This document shows, one piece after another, positions 8,654 to 16,267 of a DNA stretch of 64,000 nucleotides (position 1 is its first letter; each line of letters begins with the position of its first letter). A model generated the notes under the pieces. That model was not told the origin of the DNA. It made no database searches and saw only the letters and a list, made by a program, of their open reading frames with translations. Position numbers and translations under genes: made by a program. The DNA comes from Microbacterium sp. (GTDB taxonomy: Bacteria > Actinomycetota > Actinomycetes > Actinomycetales > Microbacteriaceae): assembly GCA_017306415.1 (NCBI GenBank), contig JAFKIL010000002.1:186001-250000 (forward strand). Reading direction: 5' to 3'.

Positions 8654-10954
8654 TCAGCGCACGTCGAGGTCGTCGACGCTCACCACGAGAGGTCCGCCCG
8701 TCGTGCTGCCTGACACGTAGGCGTTGACGCCGACCTGACCGGCGCCCTGGAGCGCCGGGTCGCCGTCGGTCGCCGACACCGTCCATGCCGTGGGCTCCGC
8801 CGATCCGGCCGGCCACGCCTTGACGCTCAACTGAGTGGAGGAACCCGCCGTGAGGTCGACTCGAAGCTGCAGCGCGGACGCGGGTGTGTAGATGAATCCG
8901 GAGAGCGTCTTGGTGGAGAGCAGCGTCTCCGTCGTCCCCACGAGACTGGCCACCGACACGACGACCGAGCCGGCGGCGGTGACGCGCACCTTGGCCCGGT
9001 ATTCGCCGCCCGCCGTCTTCTTCGCCACGTAGTTGATCTGCGCCCCGCCTCCGTCGGGCACTCGGCTCAGGCCGACGGACAGCCGAGCCGAGTCCGAGGT
9101 GACGCTGGTGGCGCCGAGGGCGGCCGCCCGCGTCTGACCCGCGGCGACCGAGATCTGCCCGGCGCCGCCCGACACCGAGAATCCGGCGGTGGTCGTCCAC
9201 GGTCCGCCCGTGTCGGCCGTGCCCCACCCGGTCGGGATGTCGCGACCGAAGGCGTCCTTCGCGACGAACTGGTCCGCCGCCGGCGCGCGCGGATCCACGA
9301 CGGTGACCGGCGCACTGCGCGCGATGTTCCCGTCTCCGTCCCGTGCGACCACCGTGTAGGTGTGCGTCGACCCGGGCGCGATCCCGGTGGCGGCGAGCGT
9401 GACCGGCGTGCGGGTCCAGAACGGCGACGGGACGTCGGTCTGCGCCACGGGGGCTGCACCGCCCTGCTCCCACAGCTCGTAGCGCAGGTCCAGGTCGTCG
9501 CGGTCCCAGTTGTTCGGGATGCTGACGCGCGTGGTCCCGGCATCCGTCGCGGCCGTCGGGGTCCATCCCGCGGCGGACAGCCGAGGACCCTGCGTGGCAC
9601 CGCCGTCCGGATGGGTCGAGAAGCGCGCCAGGCCCTGCTGCCGACCGCCGTTGACGGTGGGGAACTCGCCCCCGATCACGACGTACTCGCCGGTGCCGGT
9701 GATCGTCCATCCGGCCTGGCCCTGGCCCGTCGCGGTCCCGGTCGCGAATGTGGGGAACCAGCTCACCAGCGCGGGAGCCGGGCTTCCGGCCCAGTTCAGC
9801 ACCGCGTAGTCCGGGTCCTTGGTGGCGTTGGCGGTGCCCTTCGCCGCGGCGGTGTAGGCCGCGACGTGCTGCTGATTTCCGGCGCCCTCCTCCACCTGCG
9901 GGAATCCGCCGATGGTCTCGCAGTCGTGCACGTGGTTCGTCGTGTAGACCGTCGTCCCGTCGGAGTAGATGCCGTAATGGTCGCCATGGCAGTCGGCCAC
10001 CCACCGAAGGGCGCCGGTCGTCGGCTCGGCCGAGAAGGCGCCTTCCAGCGTGCCCGCCGCGCCGTAGAGCCACGACGAGCCGTAGACCGCGGTACCGTCC
10101 GTCGTCAGCGACCAGATGCCCGAGCGTCCGCTGCCGTCGTCCATCACCCGCTGGGAGACGGCCCATGGGAGAAGGGCGCCCGAGCTCAGATCGAGCGCGG
10201 CCAGTCCCCGCTGCGACGCGGCGTTCACGGTGGCGAACCGGCCGCCGATGATCAAGCGCGAGCCGTCGGGCGTCAGCGTCATGGCATCCACCTGGCGGTC
10301 GGTCGTCGGCGCCCACGCGAGGAGTGCACCGGACCGCGACACGGCGGCGAGGTTCTTCCGGGCCACGCCCTTGGCCGCGCCGATCAGGCCGCCGACGTAG
10401 ACCGTCGAGTCGGTGACGGCGATCGCGTTGACGTACGACCCGCCGATCGGAGCCTTGAACGAGAGCAGCGCACCGGTCGCGACATCGAACGCCGCGAGGT
10501 TGAAGCGGGACTCCCCGTTCACCTGGGTGAAGGAGCCGCCGACGTACAGCGTGCGCTTATCGGGTGAGAGCGCGAGCGACTTGACGGCGCCGTTGATGGT
10601 CGGCGCGAAGGCGGTGGCGACGCCCGTCTTCAGGTCGTAGGCGAGGATGTTCGCCCGCGGCATCAGGCCCACCCCGGGCGCGGCGCCGGCCGGGCGTGCG
10701 TTCTGGAACGAGCCGCCGGCGAAGACGGTGCCGCCGGCGATGACCTGCGCCCACACCACGCCGGAGTCGATCTGCACCGTCGGCAGCGAGTCCGCGGTGA
10801 CCATGGAGGCCGGCCGCTGCTCGACCGGCGCGGGTCCGCCCGCGTCGGCCTGGGCCGTCGCCCCTGGCAGAGCGGCCAGCAGCGCCGCGGCGATCGCGAC
10901 CGCCACTCCCGCCGCGGTGACGCGCGCTCGGGCGCGCACGTGTGTCCTTCTCAT
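8654..10954 (-). CDS. Secreted beta-propeller protein with C-terminal jelly-roll-like domain
   Basis: A 766-residue exported protein of unknown function. It has a signal peptide (basic RRTHVRARAR, hydrophobic core, cleavage near ATAQA at about residue 36). Residues 60-450 contain repeated blade-like units such as KRTLYVGGSFTQVNG, DSTVYVGGL and GSRLIIGGRFATVN, each pairing a 'GG-F' strand with an 'LAAFD(L/V)(S/A)(T/S)G' strand, typical of WD40-like or delta-60 propellers. A fibronectin-like stretch follows (about 460-560), and then a domain starting FGRDIPTGWGTADTGG that is common at the C-terminus of actinobacterial secreted proteins and resembles concanavalin-type folds. GGGGA lies 5 nt before the ATG. 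It stands alone between two operons. Confidence 0.8.
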   Translation of the reverse strand: MRRTHVRARARVTAAGVAVAIAAALLAALPGATAQADAGGPAPVEQRPASMVTADSLPTVQIDSGVVWAQVIAGGTVFAGGSFQNARPAGAAPGVGLMPRANILAYDLKTGVATAFAPTINGAVKSLALSPDKRTLYVGGSFTQVNGESRFNLAAFDVATGALLSFKAPIGGSYVNAIAVTDSTVYVGGLIGAAKGVARKNLAAVSRSGALLAWAPTTDRQVDAMTLTPDGSRLIIGGRFATVNAASQRGLAALDLSSGALLPWAVSQRVMDDGSGRSGIWSLTTDGTAVYGSSWLYGAAGTLEGAFSAEPTTGALRWVADCHGDHYGIYSDGTTVYTTNHVHDCETIGGFPQVEEGAGNQQHVAAYTAAAKGTANATKDPDYAVLNWAGSPAPALVSWFPTFATGTATGQGQAGWTITGTGEYVVIGGEFPTVNGGRQQGLARFSTHPDGGATQGPRLSAAGWTPTAATDAGTTRVSIPNNWDRDDLDLRYELWEQGGAAPVAQTDVPSPFWTRTPVTLAATGIAPGSTHTYTVVARDGDGNIARSAPVTVVDPRAPAADQFVAKDAFGRDIPTGWGTADTGGPWTTTAGFSVSGGAGQISVAAGQTRAAALGATSVTSDSARLSVGLSRVPDGGGAQINYVAKKTAGGEYRAKVRVTAAGSVVVSVASLVGTTETLLSTKTLSGFIYTPASALQLRVDLTAGSSTQLSVKAWPAGSAEPTAWTVSATDGDPALQGAGQVGVNAYVSGSTTGGPLVVSVDDLDVR

Positions 10955-11085
10955 TCGATCCCCTATCGAGATTGCGGGCCGAACCCCCCAGAGGTCCGGT
11001 CCCGAGCGGGCGGCGCGATGCGCATGGCCCTTTCTCAAGACGGGGATCGGGAATGTCTATGACGCGAGTCGGGAGAACTGATGCG

Positions 11086-12165
11086 TCAGCCGTGCCAGCG
11101 CGCGGCCGGAGTCAGCGGCACGAGCGGCGGGACCTCCACGGTGGTGGTGAGCGGGATGCGGGCGCCCTCCGCCGCCGAATCGAGCAGCGCCGTCATGACC
11201 TCGAGCACGTGCAGCGCGACGTCTCCGGACGCGCGGCCGTCTCCCGCGACGAAGTCGAGCAGCCCGACGCCGCGTGCGGCGTCCTCGTAGCCGGCCGAGA
11301 CCGGCAGCTCCTCCTCGGCGGCGGAGCCCACGCGGCGCAGGTGGACGGACCCCGAGAAGTGGTTCGGATCCGGCAGCACGAGCATCCCGTCCACGCCGTA
11401 GACCTCGATCGGCTCGGCACGGGACGCGACCGCGTCGAAGCTGAACGTCACCGTCGACAGCGCGCCGCCGGCGTGACCGAGCACGCCGGTGACGTGCGTC
11501 TCGACCTCGACCGGGATGGACTCCCCCGCGCGCGGCCCGGTCGCGATGACGCGGGTGTCGCGTGCCCGGCTGCTCGCGCCCTGCACCCACGCGACGGGAC
11601 CGAGCAGGTGCACGAGCGACGTGAGGTAGTACGGGCCCATGTCCAGGAGCGGTCCGCCGCCCGCGCGGTAGTAGAAGTCCGGGTGCGGGTGCCAGCTCTC
11701 GTGCCCCGCGGACACCCACGTCGCGCTCGCGCCCACGGGCGCACCGATCGTGCCGGCCTCCACGGCGGCGCGAGCGGTCTGCACTCCGGTGCCGAGCACC
11801 GTGTCGGGCGCGCAGCCGAGGCGTCGCCCGGCCGCCGCGGCGGCATCGACGACCGTCCGGGCGGCGGCGAGCGTCGCGGCCAGGGGCTTCTCGCCGTAGA
11901 CGTCCTTCCCCGCGGCGAGCGCTGCGAGCGCCACCTCCTCGTGCGCGGCCGGGATGGTGAGGTTCAGCACCGTGTCCACCTCGGGGTCGGCGTACAGCGC
12001 GGCCGGCGTGAGCGCACGGCATCCCGGGATGCCTGCGGCCGCCGCCGCGGCCCGATCGGCGTCGAGGTCGGCCACGGCGACGATGCGCACGCCGGCCGCG
12101 TCGGCGAGGGTGTCGAGGTAGGCGCGCGAGATGACCCCGAGGCCGACGATCCCGACGCGGTTCAT
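11086..12165 (-). CDS. Gfo/Idh/MocA-family NAD(P)-dependent sugar oxidoreductase
   Basis: Cytoplasmic dehydrogenase or dehydratase-type enzyme of 359 residues. The N-terminal Rossmann motif is VGIVGLGVIS at residues 3-12. The family motif is GEKPLA at about residues 94-99, where the Lys-Pro pair is the usual catalytic lysine region. PHPDFYYRAGGGPLLDMGPYYL is the typical start of the C-terminal alpha/beta domain; the GGGPLLDMG part carries the G-G-x-x-x-D-x-G pattern. The ATG start overlaps the ThuA-like gene by 4 bp. It is the third gene of a three-gene sugar-catabolism operon divergent from a LacI repressor, suggesting oxidation or epimerisation of a sugar or inositol-like compound. The substrate is unknown. 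Confidence 0.9.
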   Translation of the reverse strand: MNRVGIVGLGVISRAYLDTLADAAGVRIVAVADLDADRAAAAAAGIPGCRALTPAALYADPEVDTVLNLTIPAAHEEVALAALAAGKDVYGEKPLAATLAAARTVVDAAAAAGRRLGCAPDTVLGTGVQTARAAVEAGTIGAPVGASATWVSAGHESWHPHPDFYYRAGGGPLLDMGPYYLTSLVHLLGPVAWVQGASSRARDTRVIATGPRAGESIPVEVETHVTGVLGHAGGALSTVTFSFDAVASRAEPIEVYGVDGMLVLPDPNHFSGSVHLRRVGSAAEEELPVSAGYEDAARGVGLLDFVAGDGRASGDVALHVLEVMTALLDSAAEGARIPLTTTVEVPPLVPLTPAARWHG

Positions 12166-12857
12166 GCGCGGGCCGCCCACAGCATCCCGCGCTCGATCAG
12201 GGTGCGGACGTTGTCGTCCTGCAGCACGTCGAGGCTGTGGCCCGGCGTGCACACGAAGATGCGGCCGTCTCCCCACAGCCGCGTCCACACCGCAGGCGAC
12301 ACGATCGGGCGATGCCACGGATGGTACGGCTGGACGGGATGCGTCGTGGTGGCGAGGACGTCGATGAGGTCGTCGTGCAGCACCCAGTACTGCTCCGTGG
12401 TCAGGGCGAAGTCGGCGATCCCGGCGGTGATCTCGTGCGCGCGCCCGAGGTCGGTGATCTCCACCGTGTAGGGCAGGTAGTTGTCCGTCTCGTCACCCAC
12501 CAGGCCGGACGGCTCCTTCGACGGGTGGGTCGCGAACTGCCCGCCGATCAGCTGCAGGTAGTCCGAGGAGGTGCGGTACGAGTCGGCGATGCCGCCGTGC
12601 CAGCCCGCGAGCCCCGCGCCCGCCTCCACCGCGCGGCGGAGGCCGCCGAACGCCTCCTTCGAGATCTCCGACATCGTCACCGACTGCACGATGAGGTCCA
12701 CGTCGGCCATCGCCGCGGCATCCGCATAGACGTCGTTCGACTCCTCCACCCGGACGTCGAACCCGCTGTCCCGCAGGAACGGGAGGAACAGCTCTGTCGC
12801 CTCGACGGGGTGATGGCCGTCCCATCCGCCCCGCACCACGAGCGCCTTCTTCGTCAT
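12162..12857 (-). CDS. ThuA-like family protein (GATase-like fold)
   Basis: A 231-residue cytoplasmic protein of the ThuA (trehalose utilisation) family. Signature pieces are ALVVRGGWDGHHP at the start, DLIVQSV, GAGLAGWHGGIAD (the conserved WHGG segment), GGQFATHP and WTRLWGDGRIFVCTPGHS. ThuA-domain proteins accompany Gfo/Idh/MocA enzymes in many sugar operons and are linked to 3-keto-disaccharide metabolism, but a precise reaction cannot be inferred here. Both ends overlap the neighbouring oxidoreductase genes as ATGA, so the three are one translationally coupled unit. Confidence 0.88.
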   Translation of the reverse strand: MTKKALVVRGGWDGHHPVEATELFLPFLRDSGFDVRVEESNDVYADAAAMADVDLIVQSVTMSEISKEAFGGLRRAVEAGAGLAGWHGGIADSYRTSSDYLQLIGGQFATHPSKEPSGLVGDETDNYLPYTVEITDLGRAHEITAGIADFALTTEQYWVLHDDLIDVLATTTHPVQPYHPWHRPIVSPAVWTRLWGDGRIFVCTPGHSLDVLQDDNVRTLIERGMLWAARA

Positions 12858-14032
12858 GCCGTCGCCTTTCCCACTGCTGTCCTGATCCCTCGAGAGCGGT
12901 CGCTCTCCTCCACGGCTGCGAGCACGCGCTGCACCTGGAGCGCCTGCGCGAAGTCCGGCTCGACCGGCCCCTCGCCCGCGACCGCCCGCACGAAGTCGAC
13001 GATCTCGTGCGTGAACGTGTGCTCGTAGCCGAGCCCGTGCCCGACCGGCCACCAGGCCTCGAGGTAGGGGTGCCCCGCCTCGGTCGCCTGCACGCGCCGG
13101 AAGCCCTGCACCCCGGCCTCGTCGGCGGCGTCGTACACCTCGAGCTCGTTCATCCGCTCGAAGTCGAAGGCGATGCTGCCGCGCTCGCCGTCGATCTCGA
13201 TGCGGTTGGCGTTGCGGCGTCCGGTCGCCATCCGGGAGAACTCGAACACGCCGAGCGCGCCGTCGTCGAAGCGGGCGGTGAACGCCCCGGCGTCGTCGAC
13301 CGTGACGGGCACGCGGGGGGCGTCACGGTCGCCCACGCCGCCCAGTCCCACCGCATCGGCGCGGGCGGGACGCTCCGTCACGAACGTCCGCAGCACCCCC
13401 GACACCTCGACGATGGCCGACCCGGTGAGCCACTGCGCCGTGTCGACGCTGTGCGCGCCGATGTCGCCGAGCGCGCCCGACCCTGCGCGCTCCCGGTCGA
13501 GGCGCCACGTCGCGGGCGCCTCGGCAGCCGACAGCCAGTCCTGCAGGTACTGCGCGCGCACGTGCCGCACCTCGCCGATCCGCCCGTCCGCGATGAGCCG
13601 GCGGGCGAGCGCCAGCGCCGGTGTGCGGCGGTAGCTGAAGCCGCACAGCGCGACGAGACCGGATGCCGCAGCCGCCGCATCCGCCATGCGCTCGGCGTCG
13701 TCGACGGAGTTCGCGAGCGGCTTCTCGCACAGTACGTGCTTGCCGGCGGCGAGCGCCGCCACGGCGATCTCGGCATGGGTGTCGCCGGGCGAGCAGATGT
13801 CGACGGCGTCGATGTCGTCGCGCGCGACCACCTGCCGCCAGTCGGTCGAGCCCTCCTCCCAGCCGAAGCGCTCGGCCGCGGCCGTCGTACGGGCGGCGTC
13901 CGTCCCGACGATCACCGCCATGCGCGGCTCGGCCGGCAGGTCGAAGAACCGTGGTGCCGTGCGCCACGCGTGGGAGTGGGCCTTGCCCATGAATCCCGTC
14001 CCGATCATCGCGACGCGCAGTGCGCTCGGCAT
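12854..14032 (-). CDS. Gfo/Idh/MocA-family oxidoreductase
   Basis: First gene of the operon, 392 residues. It shows the Rossmann motif VAMIGTGFMGKAHSHAW at residues 7-23, CEKPLA with the conserved EKP, and the C-terminal domain with GALGDIGAHSVD. The ATG at 14032 has AGGAGGG 6 nt upstream. The longer upstream extension would run into the LacI intergenic region and was rejected. It is a paralogue of the third gene of the operon; such pairs often act in sequence on one sugar. Expression is probably controlled by the divergent LacI protein through the palindrome at 14105-14114. Confidence 0.9.
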   Translation of the reverse strand: MPSALRVAMIGTGFMGKAHSHAWRTAPRFFDLPAEPRMAVIVGTDAARTTAAAERFGWEEGSTDWRQVVARDDIDAVDICSPGDTHAEIAVAALAAGKHVLCEKPLANSVDDAERMADAAAAASGLVALCGFSYRRTPALALARRLIADGRIGEVRHVRAQYLQDWLSAAEAPATWRLDRERAGSGALGDIGAHSVDTAQWLTGSAIVEVSGVLRTFVTERPARADAVGLGGVGDRDAPRVPVTVDDAGAFTARFDDGALGVFEFSRMATGRRNANRIEIDGERGSIAFDFERMNELEVYDAADEAGVQGFRRVQATEAGHPYLEAWWPVGHGLGYEHTFTHEIVDFVRAVAGEGPVEPDFAQALQVQRVLAAVEESDRSRGIRTAVGKATA

Positions 14033-14104
14033 CGCTGCCCTCCTGTCCCGGTCGGCGTCGACCTCTCCGCGAGGATGCCAAGGAACGGACGCCACGGCGA
14101 GCAG

Positions 14105-14114
14105 TTTGCGCAAA
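14105..14114. promoter_or_regulatory. LacI-type palindromic operator
   Basis: TTTGCGCAAA is a perfect 10-bp palindrome with the central CpG typical of LacI/GalR-family operators. It lies 9 bp before the start codon of the LacI gene and about 72 bp from the divergent oxidoreductase start. This position could repress both units. The link to this particular LacI protein is inferred from position. Confidence 0.65.
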
Positions 14115-14123
14115 AATAGGTGG

Positions 14124-15170
14124 ATGCCGCAGCCCCCGCGATCCCGCGTCACGCTCGCCGCCGTGGCCGCGGCGACCGGGCTCAGCGTCGCCAGCGTGTC
14201 GCGAGCGCTCGCCGGGCGCGGAGACCTCGCGTCCGACACCCGCGCGCGGGTGCTCGCGGCGGCCCGCCGGCTCGGCTACGCGCGATCGGGTGAGGCGCGG
14301 GGGCGGCCGCGCGCCGGCACCGCACGCCTGTTCGATCTCGTGCTCGGGCACTTCCACGACCCCTACTCCGACGAGGTCACCGCGGGGGCGCGCGGGGCTG
14401 CGGCCGCCGCCGGGTTCGACCTCGTCCTGACGGCGGAACGCGATCGCCCCGACGACGACTGGCCCGCGCGCATCCGTGCCCGCGGGTCGGCCGGTGTGGT
14501 GCTGGGCCTGGTCGTGCCGACCGCCGGCCAGCTCGCCCAGCTGGAGGCCGCCGTCATCCCCGTGGTCCTCCTCGATCCGCGCTCGGTGCACACGCCGCCT
14601 CTGCCCGTCGTGCACACGACCGACCGCGACGGCGGGGAGTCGGCGGCCGCGCACCTCATCGACGCGGGCGCAGACCGCTTCCTCGTCGTCACCGGGACGC
14701 CCGCCTACCGGTTCGGCCGGGCGCGCATCGAAGGTTTCGTCGCCGAGGTGCGCCGACGGCTGCCGGACGCGGACGTGCAGCGCGTGGACGTGGACTGGAC
14801 GGGACGCACGGCGCGACGACGCTGCGCGCCGTTCATGGCGTCGGTCCGGCCGGGCGAGCGCCTCGGCGTCTTCGCGTGCGCGGACACGCTGGCCGAGGGC
14901 GTCTACGCGGCCGCGGCGGACGCCGGCCGAGGCATCCCGCACGACGTCCTCGTGGTCGGCTTCGACGACGTGCGCACGGCGCGGGTGCTGACGCCGGCGC
15001 TCACCAGCGTCCACCAGCCGATCCGCGAGATGGCCGCCGCCGCGATCGGCCTGCTGACCCGCGCGGCCGCGGGTGAGACCCTCACGCCGACCGCGACCGT
15101 GCTGCCGACGCGCCTCGTCGTGCGCGCGTCGACCGCGCGCGGTTTCGGCATCGAAGCGCCGTCCGGGTGA
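14124..15170 (+). CDS. LacI-family transcriptional regulator
   Basis: Repressor of 348 residues. The N-terminal helix-turn-helix covers residues 8-30 (VTLAAVAAATGLSVASVSRAL), followed by the hinge region. A periplasmic-binding-protein-like effector domain follows, with VGFDDVRTARVLTPALTSVHQP near the C-terminus, which is characteristic of LacI proteins. It is divergent from the Gfo/Idh-ThuA operon and probably senses that pathway's sugar. The ATG at 14124 places the HTH at the expected distance from the N-terminus. Upstream in-frame starts would lie in the oxidoreductase coding region. Confidence 0.93.
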   Translation: MPQPPRSRVTLAAVAAATGLSVASVSRALAGRGDLASDTRARVLAAARRLGYARSGEARGRPRAGTARLFDLVLGHFHDPYSDEVTAGARGAAAAAGFDLVLTAERDRPDDDWPARIRARGSAGVVLGLVVPTAGQLAQLEAAVIPVVLLDPRSVHTPPLPVVHTTDRDGGESAAAHLIDAGADRFLVVTGTPAYRFGRARIEGFVAEVRRRLPDADVQRVDVDWTGRTARRRCAPFMASVRPGERLGVFACADTLAEGVYAAAADAGRGIPHDVLVVGFDDVRTARVLTPALTSVHQPIREMAAAAIGLLTRAAAGETLTPTATVLPTRLVVRASTARGFGIEAPSG

Positions 15171-15190
15171 GCTCGGGCCGTGTTGATTCT

Positions 15191-15267
15191 TCGGAGATGT
15201 GCAGGATGTCGGAGCATCCGCGCCGATTCGGTCCGACATCCTGCACATCTCCGACATCCTGCACATC
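15191..15267. terminator. Long perfect hairpin plus tandem 18-bp repeat between convergent genes
   Basis: Positions 15191-15213 pair perfectly with 15232-15254 (23 bp, 18-nt loop). The right arm belongs to a tandem direct repeat of the 18-mer TCCGACATCCTGCACATC at 15232-15249 and 15250-15267. It lies between the convergent LacI gene and the membrane-protein gene, so a bidirectional terminator is likely. The tandem repeat is more than a terminator needs. Confidence 0.7.
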
Positions 15268-15356
15268 CGCGCGGTCAGGAGCAGTGCCGCCGTGATCGGT
15301 TCGGAGGCGTCAGCTGACAGCGGGGCGCGTGAGCCGACGCCGCGGGCGAGACGGCG

Positions 15357-15926
15357 TCAACCGACGGCGCGGCGCGCGAGCGCGGTCCAGCCGCAGAGCA
15401 GGAGGACGACGGCGATGCCGAAGCTGAGCCACGTCAGCCCGGCCGCGAGCCAGCCCGTGACGAAGAAGCCGAGGAGGAGGGCTCCGAGCCACAGCAGTCC
15501 GACGCCGGCGAGCGTCGCGAGGAGGAGGAGGATGGCGCGCCCCGGGGTGCGCCGGAACGCCGCGAACCCGGCGGCGCCACGCCCCACCGCGACGCCTGCC
15601 AGGACGATCAGCACCACGGCGATCGCGGGGGTGACGAGCCACGACGACACCAGCCCCGCCAGAGCGACCACGATCACGGCGGCGAGCGCCACGACGCCGT
15701 CGGTCCACCGCCACGCCGGCGCACCGGCATCCGCGGCCGACCGCATCCGCGCGACGACCATGGCGAGGGAGAGGACGAGGGCGATGGCGGATGCCGCGGC
15801 GAGCAGCACGAAGACGACGCCCGGGCCGGGTGTCGCCTGCGGCAGCGACGTCAGCGCCTGGACCGCGGCATTGCCGACGACGACGGCGAAGAAGACCGGC
15901 CAGCCCCGCGCGAGCACGGCCCTCAT
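15357..15926 (-). CDS. Small integral membrane protein of unknown function
   Basis: A 189-residue, very hydrophobic protein with about five or six predicted membrane helices, for example FFAVVVGNAAVQAL, VFVLLAAASAIALVLSLAMV and ILLLLATLAGVGLLWLGALL. I do not recognise a family. The ATG at 15926 overlaps the lipoprotein gene by 4 bp, and that gene in turn overlaps the metallophosphoesterase gene. The three are co-transcribed and may act together at the membrane. Confidence 0.75.
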   Translation of the reverse strand: MRAVLARGWPVFFAVVVGNAAVQALTSLPQATPGPGVVFVLLAAASAIALVLSLAMVVARMRSAADAGAPAWRWTDGVVALAAVIVVALAGLVSSWLVTPAIAVVLIVLAGVAVGRGAAGFAAFRRTPGRAILLLLATLAGVGLLWLGALLLGFFVTGWLAAGLTWLSFGIAVVLLLCGWTALARRAVG

Positions 15927-16267
15927 CCCTTCCTCGCCGCGTCGTCGAGCACGGTCATGATCGCCCCGGAGTAGAGCGTGCGATCGCCCACGGTGACGGT
16001 GACGACCGTCTGGTCGTCGGCTGGGGATGTCGCGGCGAGGGGTGTGCCGTCCGTCGTCTTCCCGGTGCACGACACCGCGCCCGACGCCGCCTGCGTGCAG
16101 TCCGGCGCCACCAGGACGTCGATCCCTTTGTCGAGGAGGACGTCGATCGCCGCGTACCGCACCTCGGCGAGGTGGTCCCCACCCACCGGGGCGATCGCCG
16201 CGACCTGCGAGCAGCCCGCGAGGAGCGGGGCGAGGAGGAGGGCCAGGACCACGGCCCGGCGCCGCAT
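15923..16267 (-). CDS. Small lipoprotein of unknown function
   Basis: A 114-residue protein with a signal peptide and lipobox (LLAPLLAGC, lipid-modified Cys at residue 19). Two later cysteines about 11 residues apart (DCTQAASGAVSC) could form a disulfide. That spacing recalls DUF4333-type small actinobacterial lipoproteins, but I am not certain of the family. Start and stop overlap the neighbouring genes as TGATG and ATGA. Confidence 0.75.
   Translation of the reverse strand: MRRRAVVLALLLAPLLAGCSQVAAIAPVGGDHLAEVRYAAIDVLLDKGIDVLVAPDCTQAASGAVSCTGKTTDGTPLAATSPADDQTVVTVTVGDRTLYSGAIMTVLDDAARKG

Noticed and set aside
15191-15267. CRISPR array
   Set aside because: The two 18-bp copies are directly adjacent with no spacers, and no cas genes are present.
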